From IMG/VR virus record IMGVR_UViG_3300012920_000257, positions 1 to 24,191 of that record: 24,191 bases of DNA, one strand, 5' to 3'. Shown piece by piece: positions 9,977-17,025 of this stretch. Every line of letters starts with the position of its first letter. Positions within the stretch are counted from its first letter, which is position 1. A model generated the notes under the pieces. That model saw only the letters and a list, made by a program, of their open reading frames with translations, searched no databases and was not told the DNA's origin. The position numbers were made by a program, and so were the translations under genes. This DNA comes from a virus.

Positions 9977-11480
9977 AGATGTACTGTGTAGATGGCTCAC
10001 ATATGTAGAGTTTCTTTTTAGCTCTGGTGACTCCCACATACCAAACACGATGCTCGGCATCTTCGTTGTCGATCATAGCGTTGTAGGCGTTGAGTCCCAT
10101 ATCTGATAGTAAAACAACATTATCAGCTTCTCCCCCCTTAGCTCCGTGTATGGTTGATATAGTTATTCTTGGTTCCGATATGTCATCAACCTCTAAAGCT
10201 CTTTCCATATAGTCTCTGTCTGAGTCTGTTATTCGATCTAAAGCGTCAGCCCAATCCAGATCGGAACACAAAAGCCCATAATCATCTTTTAGCTGTTTAA
10301 TTGTAAATACACCATTATCTTCCATTGCGTTAACCTTGGACTTGATTCCATGCTTAACCCTTTCAACGGACGACATGAGGCTATACAACAGCTTGACTCT
10401 CCTACCTACTGCTAGTCCACCAGATCTTAGAGTCTGCCAAGTCCTGACAGCTAGAACCAGCTCTTTAAAGTCTTTGGCTTTATGTGCATACCTGTAGAAG
10501 ACTCCAGCTTCTATGCACATTTCCTCATAGTCTCTCAGAAGCCCATTGGTTCTCGCCATTAGCAACCATTGACCTTCTCGTATCTCATCAATCAATTCTA
10601 AGGGTGATCTGATGTATTCGACTTCTCCTTGTTCTTCTCCAACAGACTCCCAAGATTTTTCTCGTCTTTCAGAAATTCGCTCAATGATTCGATTAGAGAC
10701 TTCCTTGATTCTTGGTGGTACTCTCCAAGATCGTCCAAGTGTTTCGACTCTTCCTTGAAGTTTGATGAAGTGTTGGACATCGGCTCCTGCCCATTCGTAA
10801 ATGCTTTGGTCATCGTCTCCCGCTAAAAATACTTCGTTGGCTTTAAGTGCTAGTTTCTCTGCCATCCTCCATTGTATCGAGGATAAATCTTGTGCTTCAT
10901 CAATAAATAGTACATGAAGAGATGGTACGGTTCCTGAGTTAGCGTACTCCTGAATGACATCATCAAAGTCCATCTTGTTATTGAGAAGCTTGTAATATGA
11001 TAGCTTTTCATCGAACTCGACTAGCTCATCATAATCTACTTGGTCGCCGTACTTGGTCCAAGCGTCCTTCAAAGACATTTCACGTATCTTAGATTGACTG
11101 ATTACAGACAGCAACAGGTTCCCCATGTGCCTACCTTCGGGCATGCCATAGGCATCAAAGGAATCAAAGCTGATACTGGTTCCAGTTTCTTTAGCCAGAG
11201 CATAGTAATCACTTGGATTCATAATGTTATTCCTCCTTAGGTGAAGGAATTCGAATGCAAGTGAGTGAAGTGTGCGGAATAGAGGAAGGTCGTCTTCGTA
11301 TAAATCGAAACGCTGGCATGCTCTTTCCAATGCTTCATTAGCCGCTTTTTTAGTGAAGCTAATGAAGCACACACTTCTTGGACTATAGCTACGAAACACC
11401 TTATCCAACTGAGACATAAGTCTAGTTGTTTTACCAGTGCCCGGAGGGCCTAGTATTAGTGTTGTGCAGTCTGGGTTCAA
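9966..11480 (-). CDS. UvrD/Rep-like superfamily 1A DNA helicase
   Basis: A 504-residue SF1A helicase that should unwind DNA 3'-5' using ATP. Visible motifs: Walker A GPPGTGKT at residues 11-18, motif Ia SFTKKAANE at 41-49, Ib TLHSL at 70-74, motif II LFIDEAQDLS at 191-200, motif III LAGDDDQSIYEWAGA around 219-233, motif V TISTIHGAKGGEAD near 440 and motif VI VWYVGVTRAKKKL near the C-terminus. It is shorter than host UvrD (about 720 residues), mainly through reduced 1B/2B insertions. The start codon is TTG and forms a TTGA overlap with the stop of the upstream HTH gene. The next in-frame ATG falls after Walker A, so TTG is the only sensible start. It sits between a primase/HTH pair and a SNF2-like translocase, consistent with a job in phage DNA replication or recombination. 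Confidence 0.92.
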   Translation of the reverse strand: MNPDCTTLILGPPGTGKTTRLMSQLDKVFRSYSPRSVCFISFTKKAANEALERACQRFDLYEDDLPLFRTLHSLAFEFLHLRRNNIMNPSDYYALAKETGTSISFDSFDAYGMPEGRHMGNLLLSVISQSKIREMSLKDAWTKYGDQVDYDELVEFDEKLSYYKLLNNKMDFDDVIQEYANSGTVPSLHVLFIDEAQDLSSIQWRMAEKLALKANEVFLAGDDDQSIYEWAGADVQHFIKLQGRVETLGRSWRVPPRIKEVSNRIIERISERREKSWESVGEEQGEVEYIRSPLELIDEIREGQWLLMARTNGLLRDYEEMCIEAGVFYRYAHKAKDFKELVLAVRTWQTLRSGGLAVGRRVKLLYSLMSSVERVKHGIKSKVNAMEDNGVFTIKQLKDDYGLLCSDLDWADALDRITDSDRDYMERALEVDDISEPRITISTIHGAKGGEADNVVLLSDMGLNAYNAMIDNEDAEHRVWYVGVTRAKKKLYICEPSTQYIYDL

Positions 11481-11713
11481 GAACGCTTCCTAGTCCTATA
11501 TAGCTTTGAGTTGATCAAGTACTGATATACAGTTCCTTTACTCACTGATATATCTGTGTGCTTAACAAGCCACTCAGCTATAGCTTTTAAGGTAAATCCT
11601 TTTTCTCTATGTAGGATTTTAATTGCCTGCTTATATGGCTCTAATCGGCTTACGTTTCTTGGTGATTGGCTAGGCTCAGCCTTAGCCATTTCTATTAGTT
11701 CTTCTATACTCAT
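11477..11713 (-). CDS. Small helix-turn-helix protein
   Basis: A basic 78-residue protein. The segment from about residue 38 to 66 (GFTLKAIAEWLVKH, then VSKGTVYQYL) reads as a helix-turn-helix with a recognition helix starting near the SKGTVYQYL segment. The C-terminus is strongly basic (YRTRKRS). It could be a transcriptional regulator or a small DNA-binding accessory of the replication enzymes. Its gene is locked between them: its ATG overlaps the primase stop (TAATG) and its TGA overlaps the TTG start of the helicase. I do not recognise a named family beyond HTH. The tight coupling on both sides makes it likely to be a real gene. Confidence 0.72.
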   Translation of the reverse strand: MSIEELIEMAKAEPSQSPRNVSRLEPYKQAIKILHREKGFTLKAIAEWLVKHTDISVSKGTVYQYLINSKLYRTRKRS

Positions 11714-13200
11714 TATTCTTTAGGTTGTTGTCTTTGAGGGACTGACCATACGTTAGTGCCTGTTCCCTTTATGTTGAAGAAAGTGTGATCAACTGCTTCG
11801 ATCTCTTTGATGTAAGCCAAAACCTTGTTCTGCTTGACTTCAGTGAATTTGACTCTATCAAGGTATAAGAGGAAATCTTTCATCCTGAAGTAGTGGCGAG
11901 AGTCATTAAGCCATGGTTTGCCTGATAATATCTCTTCTCGCTTTTTTGCTTGTACTCTACCTGTTAGAAAATCACTCAAATGATCGAGCATTCGCCCCTT
12001 TGGAGACGCTTCTTTTGGGACTTCTATTATTTCTAGGTTCTCTAATAATCCTGATATTATTTCTCGCCATTGGTCGCCTTTCACCACTGGAGGCATCACG
12101 CTCAGCTCCTCCATACAGCGTTTTTGAAACTGTCTTGGAGTTTGTAACTCCTCAGTAGATAACTCTATTATTCCTCCATCTATGACATCTATTCTCCATA
12201 CTGGAGGATCAGTCATCACTTTAGTAAGCCTACCAAGCTTAGGGATCTCTTCATCGGGTCGAACACCATATTTGCAGACTAAGCACTTAGACTTATTACA
12301 TACAGATACAATAGGGTTATCCTTGCATTTGTAGTTGTAGTCCTTGACAGATAGTGACTTAACTACCGCACCTACTTCTCTGTGGTCTAGCGGAGGATCT
12401 ATTAAGTCTCTATTGTAGTTCTCTATCGTCTCTTCCCAATCATCAGGGAAGGCCTTCTTAGCGTATACACCTAAATTAAAAAGTGTATTATTGCGGGTAT
12501 TAGGAGGGAACCCCCTAATAAGCAGAGTATTAAGACAAGGAGGGCCTCCAGCAAGTGGCTCTTTCTTCTCAGTTCTAGTCTTTTCTTCTGTTGTATAATG
12601 TTGTAACGCCTTTGCGCTCGTTCTGCGGGACTTAACGTATCCCACGATCTCTTGAAAGGGTATCGCATTGCCATCTTCATCAATTCCATATCTATCTGTA
12701 GATTCTGCAAAGAAATAGGGCATATTCAGCCAATTGCCCACACTGTTTGGGTCAGGTCGCTTATCTTGCTTTGGAAATATCTCCACACCATGAAAGCCTA
12801 GTAGGTTGGCCATAGTCTCCATGGCTTCTCTAGCCAGCTTAGCAGGGACAGGTTCTTCCAAGAACATGAACAAGTGTGCTCCACCTGACTTACTGCGAAA
12901 TGGTATTAGCGGTAGATTCTGACTATGTATCTTATCGTTAAGATCACTCAACGATAATGTATAGTCATCTATGTCTATCGCGCCAAAACATAAATGATCA
13001 TTAGAAAGGAGAGGAACAATACCGAGGCCAGTCCTGCCATGAAAGTGAGCATCCCAATGCGGCTCACCAACTTGGCCTCTGACGGTAATAGCTTTGCCCT
13101 TTTGCTTACCTTCGGTTTGTCCGTCCTCAATTTGGAATACCCCATACGCTTCAGTATATCCCCTGAACAGCTCTGCAAATTCTTTTTTGTACTCATCCAT
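11713..13200 (-). CDS. Archaeo-eukaryotic primase (AEP) superfamily primase
   Basis: A 495-residue protein with an N-terminal AEP-type primase domain like those of TOTE-type and phage primases. The catalytic acidic pair is in GAIDIDDY (D76, D78), the SxH-like motif is SKSGGAHLF with H109, and the third acidic residue is probably E120 in GVEIFPKQ, followed by GNWLNMPYF around 145-153. Residues 212-275 resemble a PriCT-like helical region (LNTLLIRGFPPNTRNNTLF). Four cysteines then form C282-x8-C291-x4-C296-x2-C299, a likely metal- or cluster-binding site seen in related phage primases. The C-terminal 190 residues have no motif I can name. It should make primers for phage replication; some AEPs also extend DNA (PrimPol), which cannot be decided here. 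The ATG at 13200 lies three bases after the T-tract of a strong terminator, so expression probably depends on read-through. Confidence 0.83.
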   Translation of the reverse strand: MDEYKKEFAELFRGYTEAYGVFQIEDGQTEGKQKGKAITVRGQVGEPHWDAHFHGRTGLGIVPLLSNDHLCFGAIDIDDYTLSLSDLNDKIHSQNLPLIPFRSKSGGAHLFMFLEEPVPAKLAREAMETMANLLGFHGVEIFPKQDKRPDPNSVGNWLNMPYFFAESTDRYGIDEDGNAIPFQEIVGYVKSRRTSAKALQHYTTEEKTRTEKKEPLAGGPPCLNTLLIRGFPPNTRNNTLFNLGVYAKKAFPDDWEETIENYNRDLIDPPLDHREVGAVVKSLSVKDYNYKCKDNPIVSVCNKSKCLVCKYGVRPDEEIPKLGRLTKVMTDPPVWRIDVIDGGIIELSTEELQTPRQFQKRCMEELSVMPPVVKGDQWREIISGLLENLEIIEVPKEASPKGRMLDHLSDFLTGRVQAKKREEILSGKPWLNDSRHYFRMKDFLLYLDRVKFTEVKQNKVLAYIKEIEAVDHTFFNIKGTGTNVWSVPQRQQPKE

Positions 13201-13202
13201 TT

Positions 13203-13249
13203 AAAAAATGGGAGCAGGAGGCGCCATGTCAGAAGCACCTCCTGCTCCC
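13203..13249 (-). terminator. Intrinsic terminator between the ssDNA-binding-like gene and the primase
   Basis: On the minus strand GGGAGCAGGAGG and CCTCCTGCTCCC form a perfect 12-bp stem with a 16-nt loop, followed by A and six Ts. The T-tract ends three bases before the primase ATG. A second small hairpin (CTAAGAG/CTCTTAG, 13266-13288) overlaps the upstream gene's stop codon. Confidence 0.85.
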
Positions 13250-13284
13250 TCACAATCACGGAATCCTAAGAGAACACATAACTC

Positions 13285-14031
13285 TTAGAAAGGGTTTGAT
13301 TCTAACTCCTTAGCAGTTGATTGCTCAATAGCCGCTGTTGTTTGCTTGTTGGCGGCAACTGCCTGACCAAAAGCTACACCATCGTCTACTGGTCCGTCTG
13401 TCTCAACCTTCCAGCCAAACCAACTACCATACTGATTAGACTCAGTAACGCTAGTTAGGTTGTAGTAATGACTGAAGATAGGAGGCGTAAACGGCTGTCC
13501 GTCTTCACCTTGCATTGTGATGCTGGTGATTTTAGATAGCCATTGACGAGACTTCTTCAACTGAGTGGATTGCATACTGATTATCGCACGCTCCCAACTT
13601 CCACTTGGAGTCTGATACATAACGAAATGATAAGCAGTCGTTTCCACATTGTTTCCGTTTGGAAGGACATACTTATTTTTCTCATTCCGTTCACACTCAT
13701 TCAGGATGCTACCGTCTGTATGAACTTGCACCATGCCGCCACCGTCTTCTCGTGGACGCCACTCTACATAGCTCTTTTGATACCCAACAGGGATAACTTT
13801 CGCAAGATCGCCATACTTGGCTATGATCTCGCGGGTCACGCTATTGAAGATATCACCAGCACTAGCACCTTCAATCCCCTTGGTAGCGTAGTCTTGATTA
13901 GACTTATCCACCTCAGGAGAATTGTTTTGGATAATTTGCAAGAATGGTACCTGCAAATCTTCGTTGCTTATATTCTCTGTGCCCACGCCAGCGTGAGAAG
14001 AGAAGTCGATTATGTTAGTGTCTTCTGACAT
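13285..14031 (-). CDS. Probable phage single-stranded DNA-binding protein
   Basis: A 248-residue soluble protein. The first part (VPFLQIIQNNSPEVD, then GDIFNSVT) and the middle (VIPVGYQKSYVEWRPREDGGG) match a protein type I know from many tailed phages, where it lies beside replication genes and is often annotated as a ssDNA-binding or replication-associated protein. The C-terminus ends in ELESNPF, an acidic tail with a terminal NPF, reminiscent of the acidic partner-binding tips of SSB proteins. There is no catalytic motif. The assignment to ssDNA binding is inference from family memory, tail and neighbourhood. There is no obvious Shine-Dalgarno sequence. The gene follows a 171-residue phage protein after four bases and is followed by a strong terminator, so it closes the first part of the replication operon. 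Confidence 0.6.
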   Translation of the reverse strand: MSEDTNIIDFSSHAGVGTENISNEDLQVPFLQIIQNNSPEVDKSNQDYATKGIEGASAGDIFNSVTREIIAKYGDLAKVIPVGYQKSYVEWRPREDGGGMVQVHTDGSILNECERNEKNKYVLPNGNNVETTAYHFVMYQTPSGSWERAIISMQSTQLKKSRQWLSKITSITMQGEDGQPFTPPIFSHYYNLTSVTESNQYGSWFGWKVETDGPVDDGVAFGQAVAANKQTTAAIEQSTAKELESNPF

Positions 14032-14035
14032 TTGA

Positions 14036-14551
14036 TTATTTGATTTTAGTTACGTTTTTGACAAAGATACCAAATACTTCTTCAGGCATATCCTTCCCCT
14101 CCTGATAGCGCTCTTTAACTAGAGCTTTTAGAGTTTGAGGGTGAACATTATGTTTGTTCCTGAATGATGCATCAGTATCTTCCAAATGCTTTACAAGCTC
14201 ATCAGCTTTATCACTTTCTCCCTTACTAAATAAGGTTGTGATTTCTCTTTTGATTAACGCTCCGTATCCATTACTAGCAAGCCACTCAAAAGCTTCAGAA
14301 CGCTTATCTTCTGGAATTTTAGCAAAGTATGCTTTTTCACACGTAAGCTTCTTTCCATCATTTAATTCTAAAGATTGAATACCTAGATCAAACATAAGGT
14401 CTGGTATGACCTCTTCGCTGATGCGGTCTCTTTCTTTTTGGAAACAGGTTAGGACTTCCTTTGCGGCTTCAATTTCGGAATCTAATTCTCGAATTTTAAG
14501 AACCCATTCGGACAGTTTACCTAACCCTTCAGGTAGGTTTTCTTCACTCAT
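14036..14551 (-). CDS. Conserved phage protein of unknown function, coiled-coil N-terminus
   Basis: A 171-residue acidic protein. Residues 15-50 form a likely coiled coil (ELDSEIEAAKEVLTCFQKER). A compact domain follows (SLELNDGKKLTCEKAY, then EAFEWLASNGYGALIKREI), and the tail reads HPQTLKALVKERYQEGKDMP. I recognise this arrangement as a common hypothetical protein of siphoviruses and podoviruses, placed just upstream of the ssDNA-binding-like protein, but I know no proven function. The coiled coil recalls Gam-like host-nuclease inhibitors in a general way only. The start overlaps the end of the nuclease gene by eight bases, so the two are probably translated together. Confidence 0.7.
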   Translation of the reverse strand: MSEENLPEGLGKLSEWVLKIRELDSEIEAAKEVLTCFQKERDRISEEVIPDLMFDLGIQSLELNDGKKLTCEKAYFAKIPEDKRSEAFEWLASNGYGALIKREITTLFSKGESDKADELVKHLEDTDASFRNKHNVHPQTLKALVKERYQEGKDMPEEVFGIFVKNVTKIK

Positions 14552-14966
14552 CGTTTAGTATGTTTTGGTTTGCGGTTTTTTTTGTCAAAGATAAAATCAA
14601 AGTTTCTGCAAAATTAGAAAACTCACATTCATAATTGGGATCAGTATTGACCTTGAGCCTTCCGTGAGTGCTTGTTGCTTCTACTCCAAAGTCAGGCGTA
14701 TCCCAGATTTTGATCTTTTTTCCGAACTGAAATACAATAGCTACATTAGATCCAAGAATCATCCGTTTCTTTATCCATGCGTGCTGAGCACTCCGTATTA
14801 TCGGTTTGGTTGCTGATTTGAGTTCTAGCCAAATTTCCCCCACTTTCGGGATGAATAGGTTCACGTCTGGTATCCCCAGACCTGTCGTGCTCTCTATCCT
14901 CTGCCAATGCCATAGAGGGGGGCAGTTGTTGCGAAGCGACTGATAGAATCTTGTCTCTGGTGCCAT
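14544..14966 (-). CDS. PD-(D/E)XK nuclease, VRR-NUC-like
   Basis: A 140-residue protein with a compact PD-(D/E)XK nuclease core: GLGIPDVNLFIP places the first acid at D34, and EIWLELKSA gives the E48-x-K50 pair. A conserved glutamine/basic helix follows (RSAQHAWIKKRM), and then a beta strand (VAIVFQFG). The order and size match the small stand-alone VRR-NUC/Holliday-junction-resolvase-like nucleases that phages encode among replication genes. Likely roles are resolving branched replication intermediates or trimming DNA before packaging; substrate specificity cannot be read from sequence. A TAG codon lies two codons upstream in frame, so 14966 is the first available start. About the first 220 bases overlap a different-frame ORF that begins at 15063. 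Confidence 0.78.
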   Translation of the reverse strand: MAPETRFYQSLRNNCPPLWHWQRIESTTGLGIPDVNLFIPKVGEIWLELKSATKPIIRSAQHAWIKKRMILGSNVAIVFQFGKKIKIWDTPDFGVEATSTHGRLKVNTDPNYECEFSNFAETLILSLTKKTANQNILNDE

Positions 14967-15063
14967 CTTTTTCTAGTTCCTTCATTGCTTGCCAGTATAC
15001 CTTTGGGTGATTGTGGTATACATGATTAAGTAACAGTTCCATTTCTTGATTTATTTCCCGCAT
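14746..15063 (-). CDS. Possible small gene overlapping the nuclease gene
   Basis: An ATG at 15063 overlaps the end of the small membrane-protein gene and opens a 105-codon frame. The first 33 residues (MELLLNHVYHNHPKVYWQAM, then KELEKDG) look like a normal helical protein and fill the 84-bp gap otherwise left between the membrane protein and the nuclease. The remaining 72 residues are read out of frame with the nuclease gene and look like a shadow (many R, D, T, H). It may be a real short gene whose tail overlaps, or the N-terminal half may be a remnant. I see no canonical slippery site that would join it to the nuclease frame. Confidence 0.35.
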   Translation of the reverse strand: MREINQEMELLLNHVYHNHPKVYWQAMKELEKDGTRDKILSVASQQLPPSMALAEDREHDRSGDTRREPIHPESGGNLARTQISNQTDNTECSARMDKETDDSWI

Positions 15064-15272
15064 AATTTTTTCATTAATAAAAGCATGACTGAAAATATTA
15101 CTCCAGCCATTACTGCCGATGTTATGCCGCCTAGTGTTCCACCACATAGAATAAATAAGCCTACTGTAAAGCTTATGTCTAGTGGTATCTCGTACTCAAT
15201 AGTTTTGCGTAAACCGAAAGCTTTGAGTACAATTATTAGAAAACCGACAGCGGAAAGTACCGCTAATATCAT
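15051..15272 (-). CDS. Small two-span membrane protein
   Basis: A 73-residue protein with two predicted membrane segments: residues 1-20 (MILAVLSAVGFLIIVLKAFG) and about 34-68 (FTVGLFILCGGTLGGITSAV followed by a second hydrophobic run LLLMKK). Each end is basic (LRK, KKLCGK). Its ATG overlaps the stop codon of the JAMM peptidase gene as TAATG, so it belongs to the same translation-coupled unit. Function is unknown. Because it is coupled to the ubiquitin-like cassette it might anchor that system to the membrane or simply be an unrelated early membrane protein. Size and topology would also allow a holin-like role, but the position in the early operon argues against lysis. Confidence 0.65.
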   Translation of the reverse strand: MILAVLSAVGFLIIVLKAFGLRKTIEYEIPLDISFTVGLFILCGGTLGGITSAVMAGVIFSVMLLLMKKLCGK

Positions 15273-16249
15273 TACGGCTTCTCCTGAACATAAAAGATGT
15301 CTTGGAACTTCTGGTTGAACTCAGTGAAACTCATGTTGCGCTCTACACAAGCTTGAGTTACGTCTGACCTCCAAACCCCATGAAGACCTAGCTCGTCTTC
15401 TATGTCCTCTAATACATCGCACCATTCTTGTGCTGTAATGCCAGCTTGCCATAGAATTTCTTCTATCTCCGCTTCGTCTTTAGCTTCTTGTTTATCCTGC
15501 TTCGTCGGAAACATTGACGGGGAAGCTTGGTAAGCACCGTATCCTCCGTAATAACCTGCTCCAAGATGGGTGTTATAGGTCTTTGGCTTTTCTTTGACGA
15601 CATCTTTCCATTCCTCAGGAAATTTATGTTCCTTCTGCTTCGCCACATTTGTACAAAGTAGATAGTCGTGTACTGCACGATACCTAACCTGCGTAGGTAT
15701 TTTATCGAACCAATCAGGCATCTCAACCCAACTAAGCATATCTGCTGGGAATAACTCACCAGCCCACGAAAACCTACCATGGTAATCGAGGATAGCTTTA
15801 TCCAGATGGCCAATAGTATAGTGAAAACCATCCTGCTCCTTTTCGTTAGCTTCGTCAGTCCCTGACTGAAACGCGTTGGTTGTGCAGTGGTGGTGCGCCG
15901 TGCCGAAGTAGACCCACGGGTCTTTGAACTTCGCCCTGATTTCTTCGTCTTGCTTGTCATTGGTGGTCATGCCAGAAGGCGACTGAGGATATGGTTGAGC
16001 CGCCCAACTGCGTGTTTGTGTATTATAATATAACCTGACTTGAGATTCCGACTTGTATTTCTCTTGTGTCCAGAGAAAGAAAGAAAGAACTTGAAACCAA
16101 GTCTTGTGGTCGATCTTACCGCCCTTGAACTTACACAGTGGCTTGGAGTCCTGCAACTCGATTCGGTTCCAGCCAGAGATAAACTCGTTATCTGATTTGA
16201 TGTACAGCTTGTTGTCATGTACTGCGAGGTTGTTAATGTCTAGCATCAT
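15272..16249 (-). CDS. JAMM/MPN+ metallopeptidase of a ubiquitin-like system (PRTRC protein A-like)
   Basis: A 325-residue protein. The JAMM zinc motif is exact: H119-x-H121, seven residues, S129, two residues, D132 (in HHHCTTNAFQSGTD). It is followed by ANEKEQDGFHYTIGHL, a continuation I know from the JAB domain of PRTRC system protein A. The upstream glutamate expected to activate water is probably E68 in SESQVRLYY. JAMM peptidases remove ubiquitin-like proteins from targets or process their precursors. The gene is in an overlapping operon with E1- and E2-like genes (ATGA overlap with the gene upstream), which supports that role. The roughly 150 residues after the JAB domain, rich in W, Y and acidic residues (EEILWQAGITAQEWCDVLED), are not recognised and could bind substrate or the Ubl. 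The assignment of domain and metal ligands is strong; the substrate is unknown. Confidence 0.82.
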   Translation of the reverse strand: MMLDINNLAVHDNKLYIKSDNEFISGWNRIELQDSKPLCKFKGGKIDHKTWFQVLSFFLWTQEKYKSESQVRLYYNTQTRSWAAQPYPQSPSGMTTNDKQDEEIRAKFKDPWVYFGTAHHHCTTNAFQSGTDEANEKEQDGFHYTIGHLDKAILDYHGRFSWAGELFPADMLSWVEMPDWFDKIPTQVRYRAVHDYLLCTNVAKQKEHKFPEEWKDVVKEKPKTYNTHLGAGYYGGYGAYQASPSMFPTKQDKQEAKDEAEIEEILWQAGITAQEWCDVLEDIEDELGLHGVWRSDVTQACVERNMSFTEFNQKFQDIFYVQEKP

Positions 16250-17025
16250 TCTATGATTCTGTTTAATATGTCTCTGTATTCGGTGTAGTCACCATCTAAA
16301 CTGGTGTCGCTTGCATCGTGATCATCGTAATTGTAATTTTGATAATCACCATCGCTATCGTAGATCCTCTCCCTGATTGTTTCCTCAAGGAGTTCAAGAG
16401 CTTCCTCTTCGCCGTCCTCTTCGTATTTGGTGCGAATGTCATCCAATTCAGCCCCTGAAAGAGATACCATATTGTAATGAACATCACACCAATACGTGGA
16501 GTTACCTGACTCGCTCATGGTAATATCTACGTCGAAATCAGTCCAGTCGGTGTTCCTGCGCATAGGTGGAGGAGCGTTCCTTCTACTGTACGAAGACTTT
16601 TGATAAGCCATTTGAAAGAACTTATCAGGATCCTCGATGATCTGTTTGTATAGATCACCAATGTCTTCGAACTCTATGTTGCGCCAGTTGTACTGGCTAT
16701 ACAACAGCTGTTTGGTGATCTCATTCTTTGGCTCCATAGTCAACCAGCGCATGATACCCATGGTAAGAGCAAAGGGATTGAAGAATATCTTCATCTCCTG
16801 AATGCCTTCGGATTCCCATGTGTCTTTGTGACAGTATTGAAATTCCGTGCTTAAACTCCATTTGTCTTCAATCTTGCGAAAGAAGTACCACATGGGATTG
16901 TTAAAGTTAACTGTCTCTTTGCCGTAGTTATCTACGGCTAGCTCTATTTTGCCTACCCAAACGTATTCTTTATTAGATAGTCCAGTTTTCGACTCGATAG
17001 TCTGTAAAACTTCTTCTGATGTCAT
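16246..17025 (-). CDS. Unknown protein embedded in the ubiquitin-like cassette
   Basis: A 259-residue protein I do not recognise. The N-terminal half is rich in aromatic residues (NPMWYFFRK, KFFQMAYQKSSYSRR). The centre is basic and proline-rich (RRNAPPPMRRNTDW), and the last 90 residues are extremely acidic (EEDGEEEALELLEETIRERI, then many D, Y and S). There is no signal peptide or membrane segment. The ATG at 17025 has a good ribosome binding site (GAGAGGAGTT) although it overlaps the E1-like gene by 53 bases, and its TGA overlaps the start of the JAMM gene as ATGA. Being wedged between E1 and JAMM, it is a candidate partner, adaptor or substrate of the conjugation system. A DNA-mimic or inhibitor role would also fit the acidic tail. 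Both are inference. Confidence 0.75.
   Translation of the reverse strand: MTSEEVLQTIESKTGLSNKEYVWVGKIELAVDNYGKETVNFNNPMWYFFRKIEDKWSLSTEFQYCHKDTWESEGIQEMKIFFNPFALTMGIMRWLTMEPKNEITKQLLYSQYNWRNIEFEDIGDLYKQIIEDPDKFFQMAYQKSSYSRRNAPPPMRRNTDWTDFDVDITMSESGNSTYWCDVHYNMVSLSGAELDDIRTKYEEDGEEEALELLEETIRERIYDSDGDYQNYNYDDHDASDTSLDGDYTEYRDILNRIIE

Noticed and set aside
12471-12710. 79-codon minus-strand ORF with a hydrophobic end inside the primase gene
   Set aside because: Fully overlapped by the primase frame including its conserved domain border; no start signal.
13543-14028. 161-codon ORF on the plus strand opposite the ssDNA-binding-like gene
   Set aside because: It mirrors a well-supported minus-strand gene, has no ribosome binding site or recognisable protein features, and runs against all neighbours.
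15463-15960. 165-codon alternative-frame ORF within the JAMM gene
   Set aside because: It spans the exact JAMM motif region in another frame and is rich in R, S and T as expected for a shadow.
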